From positions 48,300,571 to 48,364,570 of the forward strand of contig CM073891.1 of assembly GCA_037176705.1 (NCBI GenBank): a stretch of 64,000 nucleotides of DNA, read 5' to 3'. The notes under the pieces are model-generated. The model saw only the letters and a program-made list of their open reading frames with translations, was not told where the DNA came from and did no database searches. The first letter of the stretch is position 1, and every line of letters starts with the position of its first letter. The DNA is from Molossus alvarezi (taxonomy: Eukaryota; Chordata; Mammalia; Chiroptera; Molossidae). Shown here one piece after another: positions 47,591-60,734 of this stretch. The position numbers and the translations under genes were made by a program.

Positions 47591-48920
47591 AGTGATAGCA
47601 CTCAGCAAACTCAAGTATGATAACTGATAATGACAAGGATCTAGGAAAGAGTAGAAAATAAAACCAAAGTAGACTAAGAGAAAACAAAATATAAATCTTA
47701 TTTTCTCACACTCTCAGTGTGACTTCGTATACGTAGGGAAAGCCTTTACTCTGAACTTGTTGAGTGCTCAGGGGGAAACCTGAAATTCCACAGAATATTC
47801 TTTCTGCTTTAGCCCTCATCACTATATTGGGGACACAGTAGTACCCCATAGCTTTGTTGAACTATCTTACAACTTAGCAAATAGAGTAAATGAAAGCCTG
47901 AAAAGATCTGATTTAGTTCCTGCACAGTTTGTTTCCCTGGAGAGCTTGCAGTTGGCCCTTAGAAATTACCTGAAAGTTACCCAGAATTCTTTGGCCTGGG
48001 AAGAGGTATGTTTGTAAGTCCCACTAATTATGGTTCTGGTTCTAATGTATGCAGAATTAATTAAAGTAGTCTTCATTTCTATATTTCTCTCACTGAAACT
48101 AAAAGAAAACAGACAGCCCCCACACCCCCCAAAAACACACGCACACGAAGAAGTCATTAAGGAAAGAATTTTCTTTTTTTCAAGGTATCTTTCTCCTAGC
48201 TCTTCAGATTTATTTTATATTTTATTTATTCAGACCCTGATCAAACTTTTCTTCCATAATGAACATCTTCTATCCTCTGCATTCATAGGCTGCAGGCACC
48301 TTGAATGCAAGCTAGAATCCTATTATTCTATATTATTCTAGGAGATACTTGTACAGAATAAATGTTTTTGGCACTGTTACTGAATACATGTTTTGAGTCA
48401 TTTGTAGTCTTTACTATTTCCAGTATTCCTAATAACCTCACCTCTACTCCACAACAATCTTTTTTCTGAACTCTGTTTATCACTTCATCTGCCTTTTCAG
48501 TATATTACTACTGTACATCAGCAACTTCTTATAATTCTGCTGTAGTACCACAATGTCTTTTCCCAATACAAAACAACATTTAATGCAGGGAATGAATTCA
48601 AGGTTTTTAAGGCCTGAAGCTTATGCAACTTTAATATATCATCTAAAATTATACAATTGGATACAAGTGAATATTTGTTAAAAGGGCAAGAGAAATCACA
48701 ACAAATTACAAATGTAATAATTAGCTATATTGCCAAGACATAAATTTATTTTGAAACTTATCAGAAGAAAATTATGTTTAAGTTATAATATTTCTGATAA
48801 GCTGTATTACATGACAGAAATTTAATCACTAGAATTAAGAATTTGGGGTTAATTTTATGGGATAGAAATGAAATAAGATCACAATGAATAAATTATGACA
48901 CTAATAAAACTTATGTCTCT

Positions 48921-49098
48921 GTTCAAGGGCATGGACCTCAGTTGTGGTTCGGTCCCCAGCCCTGGTCGGTGTGGTGCAGGAGGCAACCAATTCATGTGTC
49001 TCTCTCATGTTGATGTTTTTTTCTCTCTCTCTCCCTCCCTCCCACTCTATCTGACAATAAATGGAAAAATATCCTCATGTGAGGATTAAATAAAAAAG
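48921..49098 (+). mobile_element. 5'-truncated Ves SINE
   Basis: Begins at gttcaagggcatggacctca, lacking the head, and ends tcctcatgtgaggattaaat. Its tail abuts copy 2 of the 0.68-kb duplication. Confidence 0.9.
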
Positions 49099-49099
49099 A

Positions 49100-49776
49100 A
49101 GTTCTTTTGATTTAAAGGAATAAAATTAGATCTGTTTTACTTGTGTTAATAGCACCAATACAGGATTTTTAAAAAAAGTTAGTCTGCACACTTTTCCTCA
49201 TTTTATCTTTTCAGAATCCAATAAGGTAGGTAGAATAAGTATAATTATCCCCCCTCCTTTTTTTCAGATGTGAATCCTCAGCTTTAGAAATTATATTAGA
49301 GGTACTGTAGTTAAAAAAGTTAGGTGCCCTGATTCCTCATCTAAGTTCAGGAATATTGGCATTTTAAGGGCTTCTTTTATGTTTAAGATACACAGACTAT
49401 ATAATTATAAAATTTTGGCTACTTTTATAGTTAAAATCTTAGATTTGAGTATACATAAATAAATGTGTTTAATTATGATGAAATGAACCACATCAAGTCC
49501 ACAAATATTTAGTCCATGTGTGTCAAAGAGAGGACAAGATTCTGGGTTACATATTGCATCAGTTATGATTTCTCCTACTAAAGAGGGTTAGGATCATCAT
49601 GAACAAATGCTCACAAAAGGCCAATAAGATTCTGATTCCAACATAAGAGAGAACCCCAATAAAACTGGTGGGTAGGGAGTTAAGAAATAGGAGTGGGAAT
49701 GGATGAAGATGAATTAAATGAATTGATGTACACTACAAAAGCCCTGGTCATCACACTAAGCTTGGGCTTAATTCAC
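49100..49776. repeat. Direct duplication, copy 2
   Basis: See copy 1 at 45541-46231; same orientation, starting at the same agttcttttgatttaaa phrase. Confidence 0.93.
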
Positions 49777-49784
49777 TGAGATAG

Positions 49785-49915
49785 GTAGAAACTTCTTAAT
49801 TATACAGATGACATTAAAGGAGTCTCAGAGAACATGAGTAACTTGCCTAAAGTCATGAAAACAGCATTAATGCAGAGTCCTCTGATTCCAAGTTTGGTGC
49901 TGTTTCCATTATAAA
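49785..49915 (+). repeat. MIR-like fragment
   Basis: aacatgagtaacttgcctaa and gtcatgaaaacagcattaat match the MIR 3' half pattern. Confidence 0.6.
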
Positions 49916-50129
49916 TAATCTATGTCCCTTATAGTTTATAACTCAGACATGACCATGGTCAAGTGTCCAAGCATGTACAGATATGGGGGAAACAGAATTC
50001 AAGCTTAGTATAGCAAATGATCTCACCATCAAAGATCTCCAAAGTGAAGGTAAGCAGAGTCTTTCCATCACTTACATAAAACACCATGATACACTATATT
50101 ACATGTTTCTGAAACATTATTTCTAAATC

Positions 50130-50250
50130 TGATAACAATTTTGCAAAGACTGTTATTATACCAATTTCCCAAGAAGAACACCAAGGTACTGAAAGTTAAA
50201 CAAGCTATCCAGACAGTAAGTACCAGAGCTGAATTTAAATCTTGTTATTG
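50130..50250 (+). repeat. MIR-like fragment
   Basis: actgttattataccaatttc, gtaccagagctgaatttaaa: a degraded MIR core and 3' half. Confidence 0.5.
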
Positions 50251-52084
50251 CTCTACCTGACTTTAAAAACATTTTCCCTGTATATCAGAGATGCTAAAGC
50301 ATTGGCAGTTGGAGATTTGGTATGGAGAGTAGAGTGTTCAGCATCCTTGCTTAAAAAATAACCACTCCAAGTTCAGATACATACAATATGTAGCTTGTTC
50401 TATGGCTTATTGATTAGAAAAATACAGAAATTTAAGTATAAAAGAAATATCACTGGAACATACATAAATATTTCATGGTATGTCACCCTTGTTGAAGAAA
50501 GAAACCAGTTCAAGTTTTATACATACTGAAAATCTGTAAATCAGGTAAATTATTTTGTTTTCTTGATGTCCTTATCAGAAATATTATAACTTAAACATAA
50601 TTTTTTTCTGATAAGTTTCAAAATAAATCTTTGTCTTGGCAATATAGCTAATTATTAATATCCTGACAAAGTAAATATGATTACTGCATCCTAAAAATAA
50701 TATATTACATCCTACCAGTCCAGGTACCCAAATTTTATATTTTCTTCCTAGAAGACAGTTCCCTAAATATTTATTAGAAAACCTTTGTATCAACATAAAA
50801 TATGATCCTGTGTCATGTGTACCTAACACACCAGCTTGCATGAATTTTGAGAAATCTCATGCTAATTACCAATCCGTACCTGGTTATCCCCCTGGAACAA
50901 GAACAAGGAAGCTCACTCATCTGTGTGGTGTGTTTCTTGATCGCCAACCTTGATCACTGCCATGCCATCTGTAACATATGCCAAAAAAGCATAAGCAGAA
51001 ATAGAGACTTCCTTGCCTAGGAACATTCTCCCTTAAGTTACACAGGAGTACTACTGGAATTAGCTCTTCCACTGTAGACTTCATCCCCACAGGGAGCTCC
51101 AGAGGCCGACTTCTAAATCAAAACCACCACTCTATAAACAGCTAACCTCGCCTCCATCCAACACTGATTCTCAACCAGAAATCCAACAGTGATTTCTTGC
51201 CAGAAACTCTGTCAAGCTCATCTTTAACAAGAGTTAGCTAGCTCAACCAATATTACCTACATTAAAACAATGAATTTAAAAATATCCATGAGTTAGAACA
51301 TATTACACAGGTACCTTTCCTTACAGAACAGCATATGGACAAACAAAGATGAACTAATTTCTTTACATGCCTAATGGCCTGTGAGAAGCTAACTTTCCAT
51401 GTAAGTCTGGCTAAATCCACAAGCAAACATTGAATATCACCAGTTTTAACTCTTTGGTCTCCTGTTTCCACCGATTCATTGAATCTACATCCAGATCCTA
51501 ACACTGTATTCCTATCTTAGCACCAAACAGCTTTCCAAAAAATTCTGAACAAATTTGACTTAATTATCAATAATAAAAATAATAATAATATAGGTATAAG
51601 TTATCTTCAAAGTACTTTATTAAAGTAACTTCCAGTAGGATAATCTATGAATATAAACAAATAATTGGTTTTGGTTCATTGGCTAATCAATGTTTAGTTC
51701 TTCCAGATTTATTGATATCTTATAAAAAGTTTTGAATTTTAAAAGTATCATTCCCGTATTATATCTCACAATCATGATATTATGGTACATGATACCAGGA
51801 TAAAATAATTTAGAGAATTCAAGAATCTAGCGATTAAATAGAGCTTAGAACCAATGAAATGCACATAAATGATTAGATCAGATCCATTATATTTCCTAAA
51901 CAGAATTTATTTTATTTCTATTTTCTACTTTGTCTTTTGTAGAGATATAATAATGTTGTAAGTAGATATAAAATGACAGAAAATTATTAAATTTACCAAT
52001 TGCTCTATGTTCATTTTTTTTAAAGTGTTCTCACTTTCTTATATTGATTCAGAACACAGTTTTTAGGTAGAACAAAGGCCTAGC

Positions 52085-53540
52085 ATTGTGAACCTGTGGA
52101 AAACTCAAATAGACATGACTCAATATAAAAACATTTTCCAAATCAATCTATATCTTCAATATAATCATTACCAAAGTTCAACAGAGATTTTCCTGAAAAT
52201 TGGCAAAGTGATTCTAGAATGTATATGCAAGATCAATGGTCAGGAATTGTTTCAAGAGAGGATTTTTAAGAACAGCATTATGGTAAATTCACCTATTACA
52301 TGTCAGAACTTAATGTAAAGATATAATTAAAACAGTGTGACATTGATATAGGGATAGACACACAGACCAGCAAGCTAGAATTAAGAACTCACAAATATTT
52401 TAAAGACTTTAGTACTAGGAGAACATCTTGAACAATACAGAATATTTATAAACCTTAATAGAAACAAATGATAAATTTGACTATATAAATGTTCAACTTC
52501 TATAAAAAAAATACAGAAACTAAATATACAAGCCACATACTAGAAGGTATTTACAGTCTAGTCTATATACTTGACAAAGAATTATGTTCACAATATATAA
52601 GATTCCCTAAATTCAATTCAAAATATACAAACAATCCAATTATAGAACAAGCAAAGGAACTGGTAAATCACAGAGGAGAAAATACAGGAGGTGACAAGAT
52701 GAATGAAATAGCATCATACTCAATTTTACTGAAGGGGCGGGAAGCGAGACAACAATGCGATTCCAGGACACGCTACGTTCGAAAAGCAAATGTAGAGGAT
52801 GAGGAACAGGGATGTAGAGAAACAAGAACACTAATTTACTGCTGCTGAGTGTGAAAATAATATACCACTTTGAGAGCAATTTAGAAACAAGTATTGTAGA
52901 AGAAACCATACATTTCCCTGCGTTATCTAACAAGATAGTCATTATAGCTCAGAAATTTAACTTGTATTATACAAAATACTCCTGCACATGGGTACAGGGA
53001 GACTACTTAAAAAATCAATTATAGCACTGTTTGAAACAGCACAAAGAAAAACACCCTCATATATAACCTAACTAACCAGAGAATGTTTAAACTGTAGTTG
53101 AGACATACAATAATAAGATTCTGCCCCTTAGCTAAAATAAATTAACTAGAGCTACATATACCACTTGAATAAATCTCATAAACTTTGTGTAACTAAAATA
53201 GTGGCAAACCTCCATGTACAGTAAGATATTTATACACAATTTCATAAACAAAATGAATCCTTATGTGGTTTATGAATACATACATAACATTATAAATAAA
53301 AGTAAGTAAAACAGGAGCCTTAAATTAAGTCTGATCCTTTCTTCTGGGGCACTAAGAGAGGTTTGGGAGACATCACGTGATTACGGGAGACTAATTGATT
53401 TATAGATATTTATCTCTTCTAAAAATATGAAACAAATACAGCAAAATGTTAAGACAACATAGTATGTTGGGTACATGGCTGTTTTCCATATTATTCTCTA
53501 CTATTTTTTTTTGTACACTCGACATTTGTAATGAAAATTA
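52085..53540 (+). mobile_element. Old L1 ORF2-3' UTR remnant
   Basis: Weak but ordered resemblance to L1: aaaattggcaaagtgattct, aaaacagtgtgacattgata, ggatagacacacagaccagc, later aataaatctcataaactttg and a 3'-like gtacactcgacatttgtaat. Confidence 0.6.
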
Positions 53541-53548
53541 CAGGCCAG

Positions 53549-53816
53549 CCTTGGCAGTTTTGCTTAGTGATTCGAGCACTGGCCTGCCAACCGAAGAGTC
53601 GTGGGTTTCACTCTAGTCAAGGGCACATACCTCGGTTGTGGTTCGGTCCACAGTCCTGGCGAGGGTCATTTGGGAGGCAACCAATTGATGTGTCTCTCTC
53701 ACATCGGTCTTTCTCTGTTTCTCTTTCTCTCTCTTTCTCTCCCTCACTCCTTCCCTCCCTCTCACTCTGTCTAAAAATAAATGGAAAAAATATTCTCAGG
53801 TGAGGATTAAAAAAAA
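53549..53816 (+). mobile_element. Ves SINE
   Basis: Head ccttggcagttttgcttagt, tail ttctcaggtgaggatt. Target duplications AAAATTAMAGGYCAG at 53534-53548 and near 53815-53829. Confidence 0.92.
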
Positions 53817-54970
53817 ATTAAAGGTCAGTAGTTAGTGTTAAATTGCATACATCAAACCACAAATGCAAAGACTCTCTGCCCCACTCCCATTAAGGAAGGC
53901 AGAACAGATGTGGGATGTTGCATCTCAATAGAGGAGCAGATGAAAAGCATGAATAAACTACAAATCTTACAAGGTAATTTTCCTGATTGGGAGGGGGCTC
54001 AGACTAAAGAAAATCACATCCACTTTTAATGAATTAGTAAACATCACATCCTGTCTTTCTTGGCTACCACATAATGAAGAAATCAACCACTGAGTTGTTT
54101 CAGTAAAAACTACAAGACTGAGAGCAAAGCACACCCATCATTTAAGTGCAAATGAAACAGAAACCGATCTGTTAGGCACCAAACACTTCCACACAGTACT
54201 TGCTACTTTGAATTAAAATTGAAACTTTAATTTCTCATTTAAAATTCTTGTGTTTTGTGTCCATCACCCTCTCAACCACCCAGAAACACAATGAGGGGAG
54301 ATTCTGGGCTAGAGAACCTCCGAAGAAAAATCCCCTTCTTAACTTTGCCACTGCACAGGGAAGTCGTGCCACATTTTCCAGATTGGAGGGGTTTGTCTCT
54401 ATCAGTAACAATTCAATTCCCCATCCCCATTCCTGAGATCTAGAGTAAGTTTACGGAAATTTATGAGCAGTTAAGCTCAAAGTTTTAAGAACCTTGCCCA
54501 GAGGAAAAAGTTTCCAATTTGTACACTTTTCCTGAAAAATAATCAAAATTTCTATTACCAAATATCGATGCTATCTTAAGTGTACATGGCTCTATACAAA
54601 CAGTAGAGTGTGACAACATGTATCATTTTATTTGCTTCACAAAACTCTATGAGGAGTGACATCTTAATAAGCATCCACTTTTTGTAACTGAAAATAAATT
54701 CATCACTCATGTCTACAAATATTGCTTGAAATCTTGTGCTAGGTACTAAATATGCAGGAAAAAAAGACTTCAGTGTTAAGGGATACAATAGATATTGCAC
54801 AACATGGTGTGGAACACCAGGGAGAACTGAACCTGGTCTTTATCAGGTAAAAAATAAAGTCAGCTAGACATGAGATGATAATTGTATTACAGACTTCCCA
54901 TATTTGGAGATGGCAGAAATTTTGATCTGAGAAGAATATATAGTTATTTTTAAAGAAAGTGTAATTTTTA

Positions 54971-55128
54971 GCCCTGGCTGGTGTGGCTTGGCGGTTAGAG
55001 CGTCGGCCTGCGGTCCAGAGAGACCAGGGTTCTGTTCCTGCTAAGGGCACGTACCTTGCTTGCAGTTTGTCCCCGGCCCTGGTTGGTCCTGCATGTGGCA
55101 GCCACTCGATGTGTCCCTTTCATGTCGA

Positions 55129-55164
<36 letters not shown>

Positions 55165-55226
55165 ACTCTATCTATCTGAACAAAAAATGGAAAAAAAAAT
55201 GTCTTCGGGTGAGGATAAAAAAAAAA
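54971..55226 (+). mobile_element. Young Ves SINE, 'gagagacc' subfamily
   Basis: Head gccctggctggtgtggcttg, long (TC)n run at 55132-55160. Perfect 13-bp duplications AGTGTAATTTTTA at 54958-54970 and 55227-55239. Confidence 0.95.
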
Positions 55227-55574
55227 AGTGTAATTTTTAAAGCATGTCTTGAATTCTAAACTTCCTAAAATTAGAATGATATTCAGTAAGTTTCATCAGG
55301 TAAAAGAGTCTGGAGAAAAGTAAGTTTATTACAGAGGAAGCATCTAATTTTTTTTTTGAGGTCATTATTGAAAGTGCAGAGTATACTAAACTTTGTTTTG
55401 ATATTATAATGTAAACAAGATTTATAATCATTTGTCTAAGGATTTAAAATGGAAGTGGCAAACTGTAAATACACATGCAAAGTCCATATATTCAAGTGTA
55501 CTTAAAGATGCTCAAATTAGTTCAAAGTGAAGTAACAATGAGAAAATATTGAATACCATTTATTTTATTTTATT

Positions 55575-55609
55575 TTCGTTAATCCTCACCTAAGGATATT
55601 TTTTCTATT

Positions 55610-55640
<31 letters not shown>

Positions 55641-55883
55641 AGTGATAGTAGAAGAAGGGAAGGAGGGAAGAGGGGAAGAGGATATATATAGAAAGAGTGA
55701 CATCGATGTGAGGGAGACATATCACACATCTATTGGTTGTCTCTGGCAAACACCCCAACCAGGGCCGGGGATCAAGCCTGCAACTCAGGTATGTGCCCTT
55801 GACTAGAAAACAAACACTTTAAACCCTCGACCCTTCGGACCAAGGGCGCACACTCTAACCACAGAGACACACTGGCCAGGGCT
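55575..55883 (-). mobile_element. Ves SINE with long internal T run
   Basis: Minus-strand head agccctggccagtgtgtctc and tail seen as aatcctcacctaaggatatt. A run of about 27 T lies at 55613-55640. A short ACCATTTA duplication flanks it. Confidence 0.9.
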
Positions 55884-57402
55884 CAGACACCATTTAAAAC
55901 CCTGATGTTGAACATTTCACAGCCCCAATACTGTTAGTCTAAGATTGTTAGAATTTTAATCTTAAAGCAAATAGCAAGAAATGTCACTTTAGAAACTTTA
56001 TTAGATTTGTAGTTTAATTATTCAGATCTTTTGTCTTCATTTTCTCAACAGAACAAAGACTGTTCTTATGCATTGAAAGAAAGAATAATAGGTAGGAAAA
56101 GATTATTGTCCAGTATTTGATTAAGAATATTTACTAAATGTTCCTGGGAAATAAAATTTAAGATTTTGGAAGATAGGATCCCTCAAGGACCTGATTGCCT
56201 GAGTTCTTTTAGAAAATCATTTTATATGGTTGTAATATTAAAATATTGGTTTAGGATATTTTGATTAATGGAACACTCTTCAACTGTATTTTTTATTTTA
56301 TGGGATGGCATACAAAGTAATATCAGAAATGTTTTAAAACTAATTTCTTGAGTGTAGCCTAATTTATTTAGTGTAGTAATCATTATTGTTAATGCTCAGC
56401 ATTCGGAAACACAAAATTCTCCTAGATTATTTAACTAGACAGACAGCCTTGTTCAGGAAGCCTTTTCAAAAAGAGATTGAATAAAAATCTTACAAAAAAT
56501 AACTAGCGCAGGGACTCGGGATTTTTTTCTTACCCATTTAATGTTAGTTACATAAGCAAGTACTTTCAGAATAGCACTTGCCTTATGAACACCAGAAAAC
56601 CTACATGATTGGTCAGTATGTTTTAAATACAGAGGATAAAAAGCTAGAGGAAATTGGAAAATACTCTTGCTGTCCCCAAAATTAACACAGAGTCTACACA
56701 ATTGAGTACTGCAAGAGTATTAACGTAGACCACAATGAGTCTGTAAAGCATATTATAGGAGAAATGACCAAACTTAGAAAAAACATTGACTCAAACTGTT
56801 TCTGAGCAATAGCTTCATAGTTTGGAGAAGAAAAAAGTAGAGTCTAGGAATTCTATAGTCAACCAATTGTCAGTCATGTATTAAATCAACTGGAAGAAAA
56901 TTTTGAATCATAAAGGCTCAGTCTATATACTTTTATACTCATAAATGCAGAAAGATATACTCAGAAGAAATAAAATCAATCCCTATTGATTTTACCTGGA
57001 ATTTATTACACAGATAGAGAAATTAAATTACAAACATATATTTATTTAACCTATCTATTCATATACTATATATATAATTTTTCCATAGAAAAGAATTAAC
57101 TTCACAGTATGGAAAATTAACCACCTTTATTGTCTCCAACAAATAAAATTTTAAAAATCAACAGTCATGAAAAAAATTAAAAACAAAACTCCAGTGGTCA
57201 AAAATTGGTATCATTATAGAAATTTCTCACATCAGATATAAAAATCAGAATTGTTTCTCAACCAATCTATTACTTTGAAATTTTTTAATATTCTATTAGT
57301 GGTTTGAGGCTGAGGACTCTAAAGATATCACGTATAAATGAAACACAAAATTATAGAAAAAACATAAATTATATATATAAAACTATATACATTCTATACA
57401 TT

Positions 57403-57406
57403 ATGT

Positions 57407-57448
<42 letters not shown>

Positions 57449-57456
57449 ATATATAT
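57403..57456. repeat. TG/TA microsatellite
   Basis: Alternating TG dinucleotides with single interruptions, followed by TA repeats. Confidence 0.95.
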
Positions 57457-58147
57457 CACCAGAGAATGTACTGCTGTAAACACAGTAAGTGCTTATGAAT
57501 AGTCATTTGGCCTGATGGCCTTCTAGTAGCCTGGTCTCATAGAACATATGGATGGAAGAAAGTAAATGATTTATCATATGTCAAAGTAACTTCTTAAAAT
57601 AGTTAATGTTTCAAAATCAGGATCTAAATTTTGACAGTCAAGATAATATAATGAACCTAATACAAGAACTACGAAGTGTTCTATTAAAGACATATGCTGT
57701 AAGAATAAATAAAGCAAAGGTGGAAATGATTAATAATTAAATTATGGATATGGGTTATGCAAGAATTGGACTCTAATCAGAGGACCTACACTCATAAAAA
57801 GGCCTGAACTGGCACATTGGCAAAGCTTCAGGAAAGCTAATAAATAATATAATTAATAAAAATAAAAACTTAAATCATATGTCAATAGTTTTTAATAATT
57901 TACCACTTAAACCTATTAGATAAACTACAAAACTATTAGTCCCAAAAAAGATAAGGACTTCAGTGGCAGTCTTTGAGTTTGCAAAATCAAAGGTGTATTG
58001 TACTTCAATTTTCTCTTGAATAAGTTTGTATTATATCTATTTTTAATTTAAATGTATGAACTTAAAAAATGTCCATATAAGCTACCAAGTACAAAGAGCA
58101 TTAATTCATCTCAGTATGCTTTGGTGAAACTCTTTCACCCCAATTTG

Positions 58148-58436
58148 GCCCTGGCTGGTGAAGCTCAGTGGTTAGAGCATCAGCCTGAGCACTGAGGTCG
58201 GTCATGGGTTCAATTCCCAGTCAAGGGCGCATACCTGGCTTGCAGGTTCTATTCTTGGCCCTGGTCTGGGTACACAAAGAAGGCAACTAATTGATGTGTC
58301 TCTCTCACATCAATGTTTCTCTCTCTTTCTCTCTCTCACTCCCCTTTCCTCCCTCCCTTCCACTGTCTTTAAACAATGGAAAAAATAATCTTGGATGAGG
58401 ATTAACAACCACAAAATAATAAAAAACAAAATAAAA
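58148..58436 (+). mobile_element. Ves SINE
   Basis: Head gccctggctggtgaagctca, tail aatcttggatgaggatt. Perfect 13-bp duplications TCACCCCAATTTG at 58135-58147 and 58437-58449. Confidence 0.95.
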
Positions 58437-59556
58437 TCACCCCAATTTGTAACACTCGCTAATTTCCATGGTGTAAATACAAGGAAGGGTATCTAATTTT
58501 TATCTTTAAATCAGTCAAGTATCTTTGTCAAATTTTTTCCGGCACAGCCATTGCTGCGAATTTTATTTAAAAATAAAATAGTATATTCATTTCTTTCTGG
58601 AGTATGCTGTATGAGAACAATCAAATCATTAACATCCTTACACATGGGTCTCAGTTCCTCTATCTTAACTAGATTGTAACACCAAAAGAGCAGCATTGGG
58701 AATGATAGGATTACAGTCACAGACAATTCATGCAGACCCAGGGATATGCTCATAATTGTTATATCTTGATTCATACAGTCTAGTCCTTCATTTAGATATC
58801 TGGCTAACTCTTCAAACTTTCCCTGTTTTATGAATTCTATTAGAATATGCTTTCAGCTACATATTTGATGATATCCTGGTAAACTGGCATTCTGAAAACC
58901 AACAAGTAAATTAACAAACAAAACTGGCCTGATTTATATAGCAATTTGCCTATTTTCATGCTGTAAATACTCTCACTATGGCTAATTCGAACTATCAGCG
59001 TGATGACCCTGCATGTGCAGTTGGGAAGAGACATGCAGGGTCTTCCAGCAGAACACTGTGATAAACATGTATTTTCTCACGTCTGTGTTTATTCTTATAG
59101 TCCATCAAAATATCCAGAAATTTTTTTGGTAGGTTCCAATGCAGTTAACTAAAGACAATGACAGTGAATGATTTTAACATAATTAAAATTTTAAGCATAA
59201 CAGGAAACATTTTATTAAACTATAAAACGACAGAAAACTTTTCAAGTAAGTATTTAATTTAGAGTAAAAATAGAAGGATAGGCTGAGGCTACTTTATGAT
59301 AAAAATGTTCATCAGAAACAATATCATTGAAAATTTGCAAAGTATATCTGTGCTATGATTTTGAAATGCTAATGACTGCATCATCTAATTAACAAGTCAA
59401 AATTACTATTACGCATTTTGAGAATCAAGCCACAACATTTTAGTGAAAGACACTGATCAAATATAAACGTTATGGGCCATTAGATACATCTGTAAAGTTT
59501 ATTATTTTAAATTGCTTTTGACATAACAAGGTAAATATTATCTAAAGTAGATAGTA

Positions 59557-59768
59557 CCTAGCACAGGGTTTGCCAAATTTTTTATATAAAGGGTGAAAGA
59601 GTATATGTTTTAGGGTTTGTAGAACATACTGTCTCTGTTGTGAATACAGTTCTGCTATTGTAGTAGAAAAACTCCTAAGTTCAATATGTAAATTAATGAT
59701 CCTGGCTGTGCTGCAATAAAACAATGGGCAGCAGGTGGATTTGGTCCTTCAGTCGTCCATAATTTGCT
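59557..59768. mobile_element. hAT-Charlie-like fossil
   Basis: Reads cagggtttgccaaatttttt, agggtttgtagaacatactg, gctgtgctgcaataaaacaa and caggtggatttggtccttca, the well-known frame of a mammalian non-autonomous hAT repeat. Confidence 0.7.
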
Positions 59769-60160
59769 GACTCGACTTTAACATGTACTGAATCATTTGA
59801 TGTTTTAATGGCTCTGATTTCAATATAACTTTTCTTGAAATTTACGAAACATTAATCCCTACAACCAAAGTATCTTTCATTTATAATATTGCCCCAGTCA
59901 GTAAAAAATCTTGACTAATTACTGTTTCTTAAACAAAATATTCCCATAGCAAACCAACTGCCAAAAGGACAATGCAATTTAAAATAAAATGAAAATAGTT
60001 GTGGACATATCTTCTTCTATATTACTATACAAAAATTTTACAATTAATTATAAGAAAAGGTTTTCCTAGACAGTAAACAAAGAGACAATTTTCATATTAA
60101 ATTAACGTATATTTCATATGAGTTCATTTATTTTAATTTATTTGAAATCCTTATTCTTAC

Positions 60161-60286
60161 CTTCCATAAGTCTCCCTGTCTGTTCTGCACTTCCCCCAGG
60201 AAGAATCTTGGCAATATAGGCTCCAATTTCTCCGCTATGTCCAGGGATTTCTTTACCACCCACAATTTTAATTCCTAATCCATTAC
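60161..60286 (-). CDS. PCLO: PCLO exon: N-terminal half of PDZ domain
   Basis: This 126-nt exon encodes [20 protein letters not shown] and continues to GRLMEG, with the first and last glycines split across introns. The GLGI motif is the carboxylate-binding loop of a PDZ domain (canonical GLGF), and [14 protein letters not shown] is the typical strand C to helix A stretch. The acceptor reads caatacag and the donor gtaagaa. The first PDZ strand should be encoded by the preceding exon, outside the window. In Piccolo this domain has been reported to bind partners such as cAMP-GEFII (Epac2), which is recalled knowledge. The exon enters and leaves in phase 1, so it adds exactly 42 codons. Confidence 0.96.
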
Positions 60287-60530
60287 CTGTATTGAGAAAG
60301 TAAAAAATTATTATTAATAATTTAAGAAGGGGTAACAGTTATCACAAATTATAAGGTACACACAAAATGGGTTTTGGTGCCCTGAAATTAACTAGAACAT
60401 GTATACTGGAACTTAACACCAATAACAAAAGGACATTTTAAAAAATTCAATAGTAGTTTATATGAAATAGAACTTTTTGAGATCTTGGTTGGATCTGTAA
60501 TAATTAACCTTATATTTACAAATACTTTTT

Positions 60531-60734
60531 TTTTTTCTTTATTGATTTTTAGAGAGAGAGGGGAAGAGAGAAGAGAAAAAAACTGATGAGAGAGAACAAT
60601 GATTGGCCACCTTCTGCATGCTCCCAACTAGGGACTGGGCCCACAACCTGGGCATGTGTCCCGACCAGGAATCGAATTGGCCACCTCTTGGTACGTGGGT
60701 CGATACTCAACTGCTGAGCCACACTGGCCGGGCT
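60531..60734 (-). mobile_element. Ves SINE, second subfamily
   Basis: Minus-strand copy with head agcccggccagtgtggctca. Target duplications ACARATACTTTTT at 60518-60530 and 60735-60747. Confidence 0.94.

Larger units (their letters stand above)
41390..60160. other. 18.8-kb PCLO intron splitting the PDZ domain
   Basis: This is the largest intron here. It carries a long foldback (42162-42545), an L1 3' end (43340-43805), a HAL1 element (44535-45310), a pair of directly repeated 0.68-kb segments (45541-46231 and 49100-49776), an L1 ORF2 piece, an L2 (46985-47590), an old L1 (52085-53540), five Ves SINEs, a TG microsatellite (57403-57456) and a hAT fossil (59557-59768). The stretches 50300-52080, 54030-54950, 55900-58140 and 58450-59550 show nothing I can name. 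Confidence 0.7.
12986..60286 (-). other. PCLO: PCLO gene body, 3' portion (11 exons, window part)
   Basis: This is the C-terminal portion of Piccolo, a very large cytomatrix protein of the presynaptic active zone that scaffolds vesicle-priming, actin and Ca2+-signalling partners. Eleven minus-strand exons with AG/GT boundaries and compatible phases join into 1280 bases: two bases completing a codon from an upstream exon, 425 codons and a stop. Domain order is PDZ, Ser/Pro linker, C2A, Ser-rich tail, as in Piccolo. Bassoon lacks the C2 domains and RIM proteins have different linkers, so PCLO is the best identity. The 5' nine-tenths of the gene (zinc fingers, repeats, coiled coils) lie beyond the right edge and the C2B exons beyond the left edge. 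No frameshift or premature stop was found, so the gene appears intact here. Family and isoform statements are recalled knowledge; exon coordinates are read from the sequence. Confidence 0.95.
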
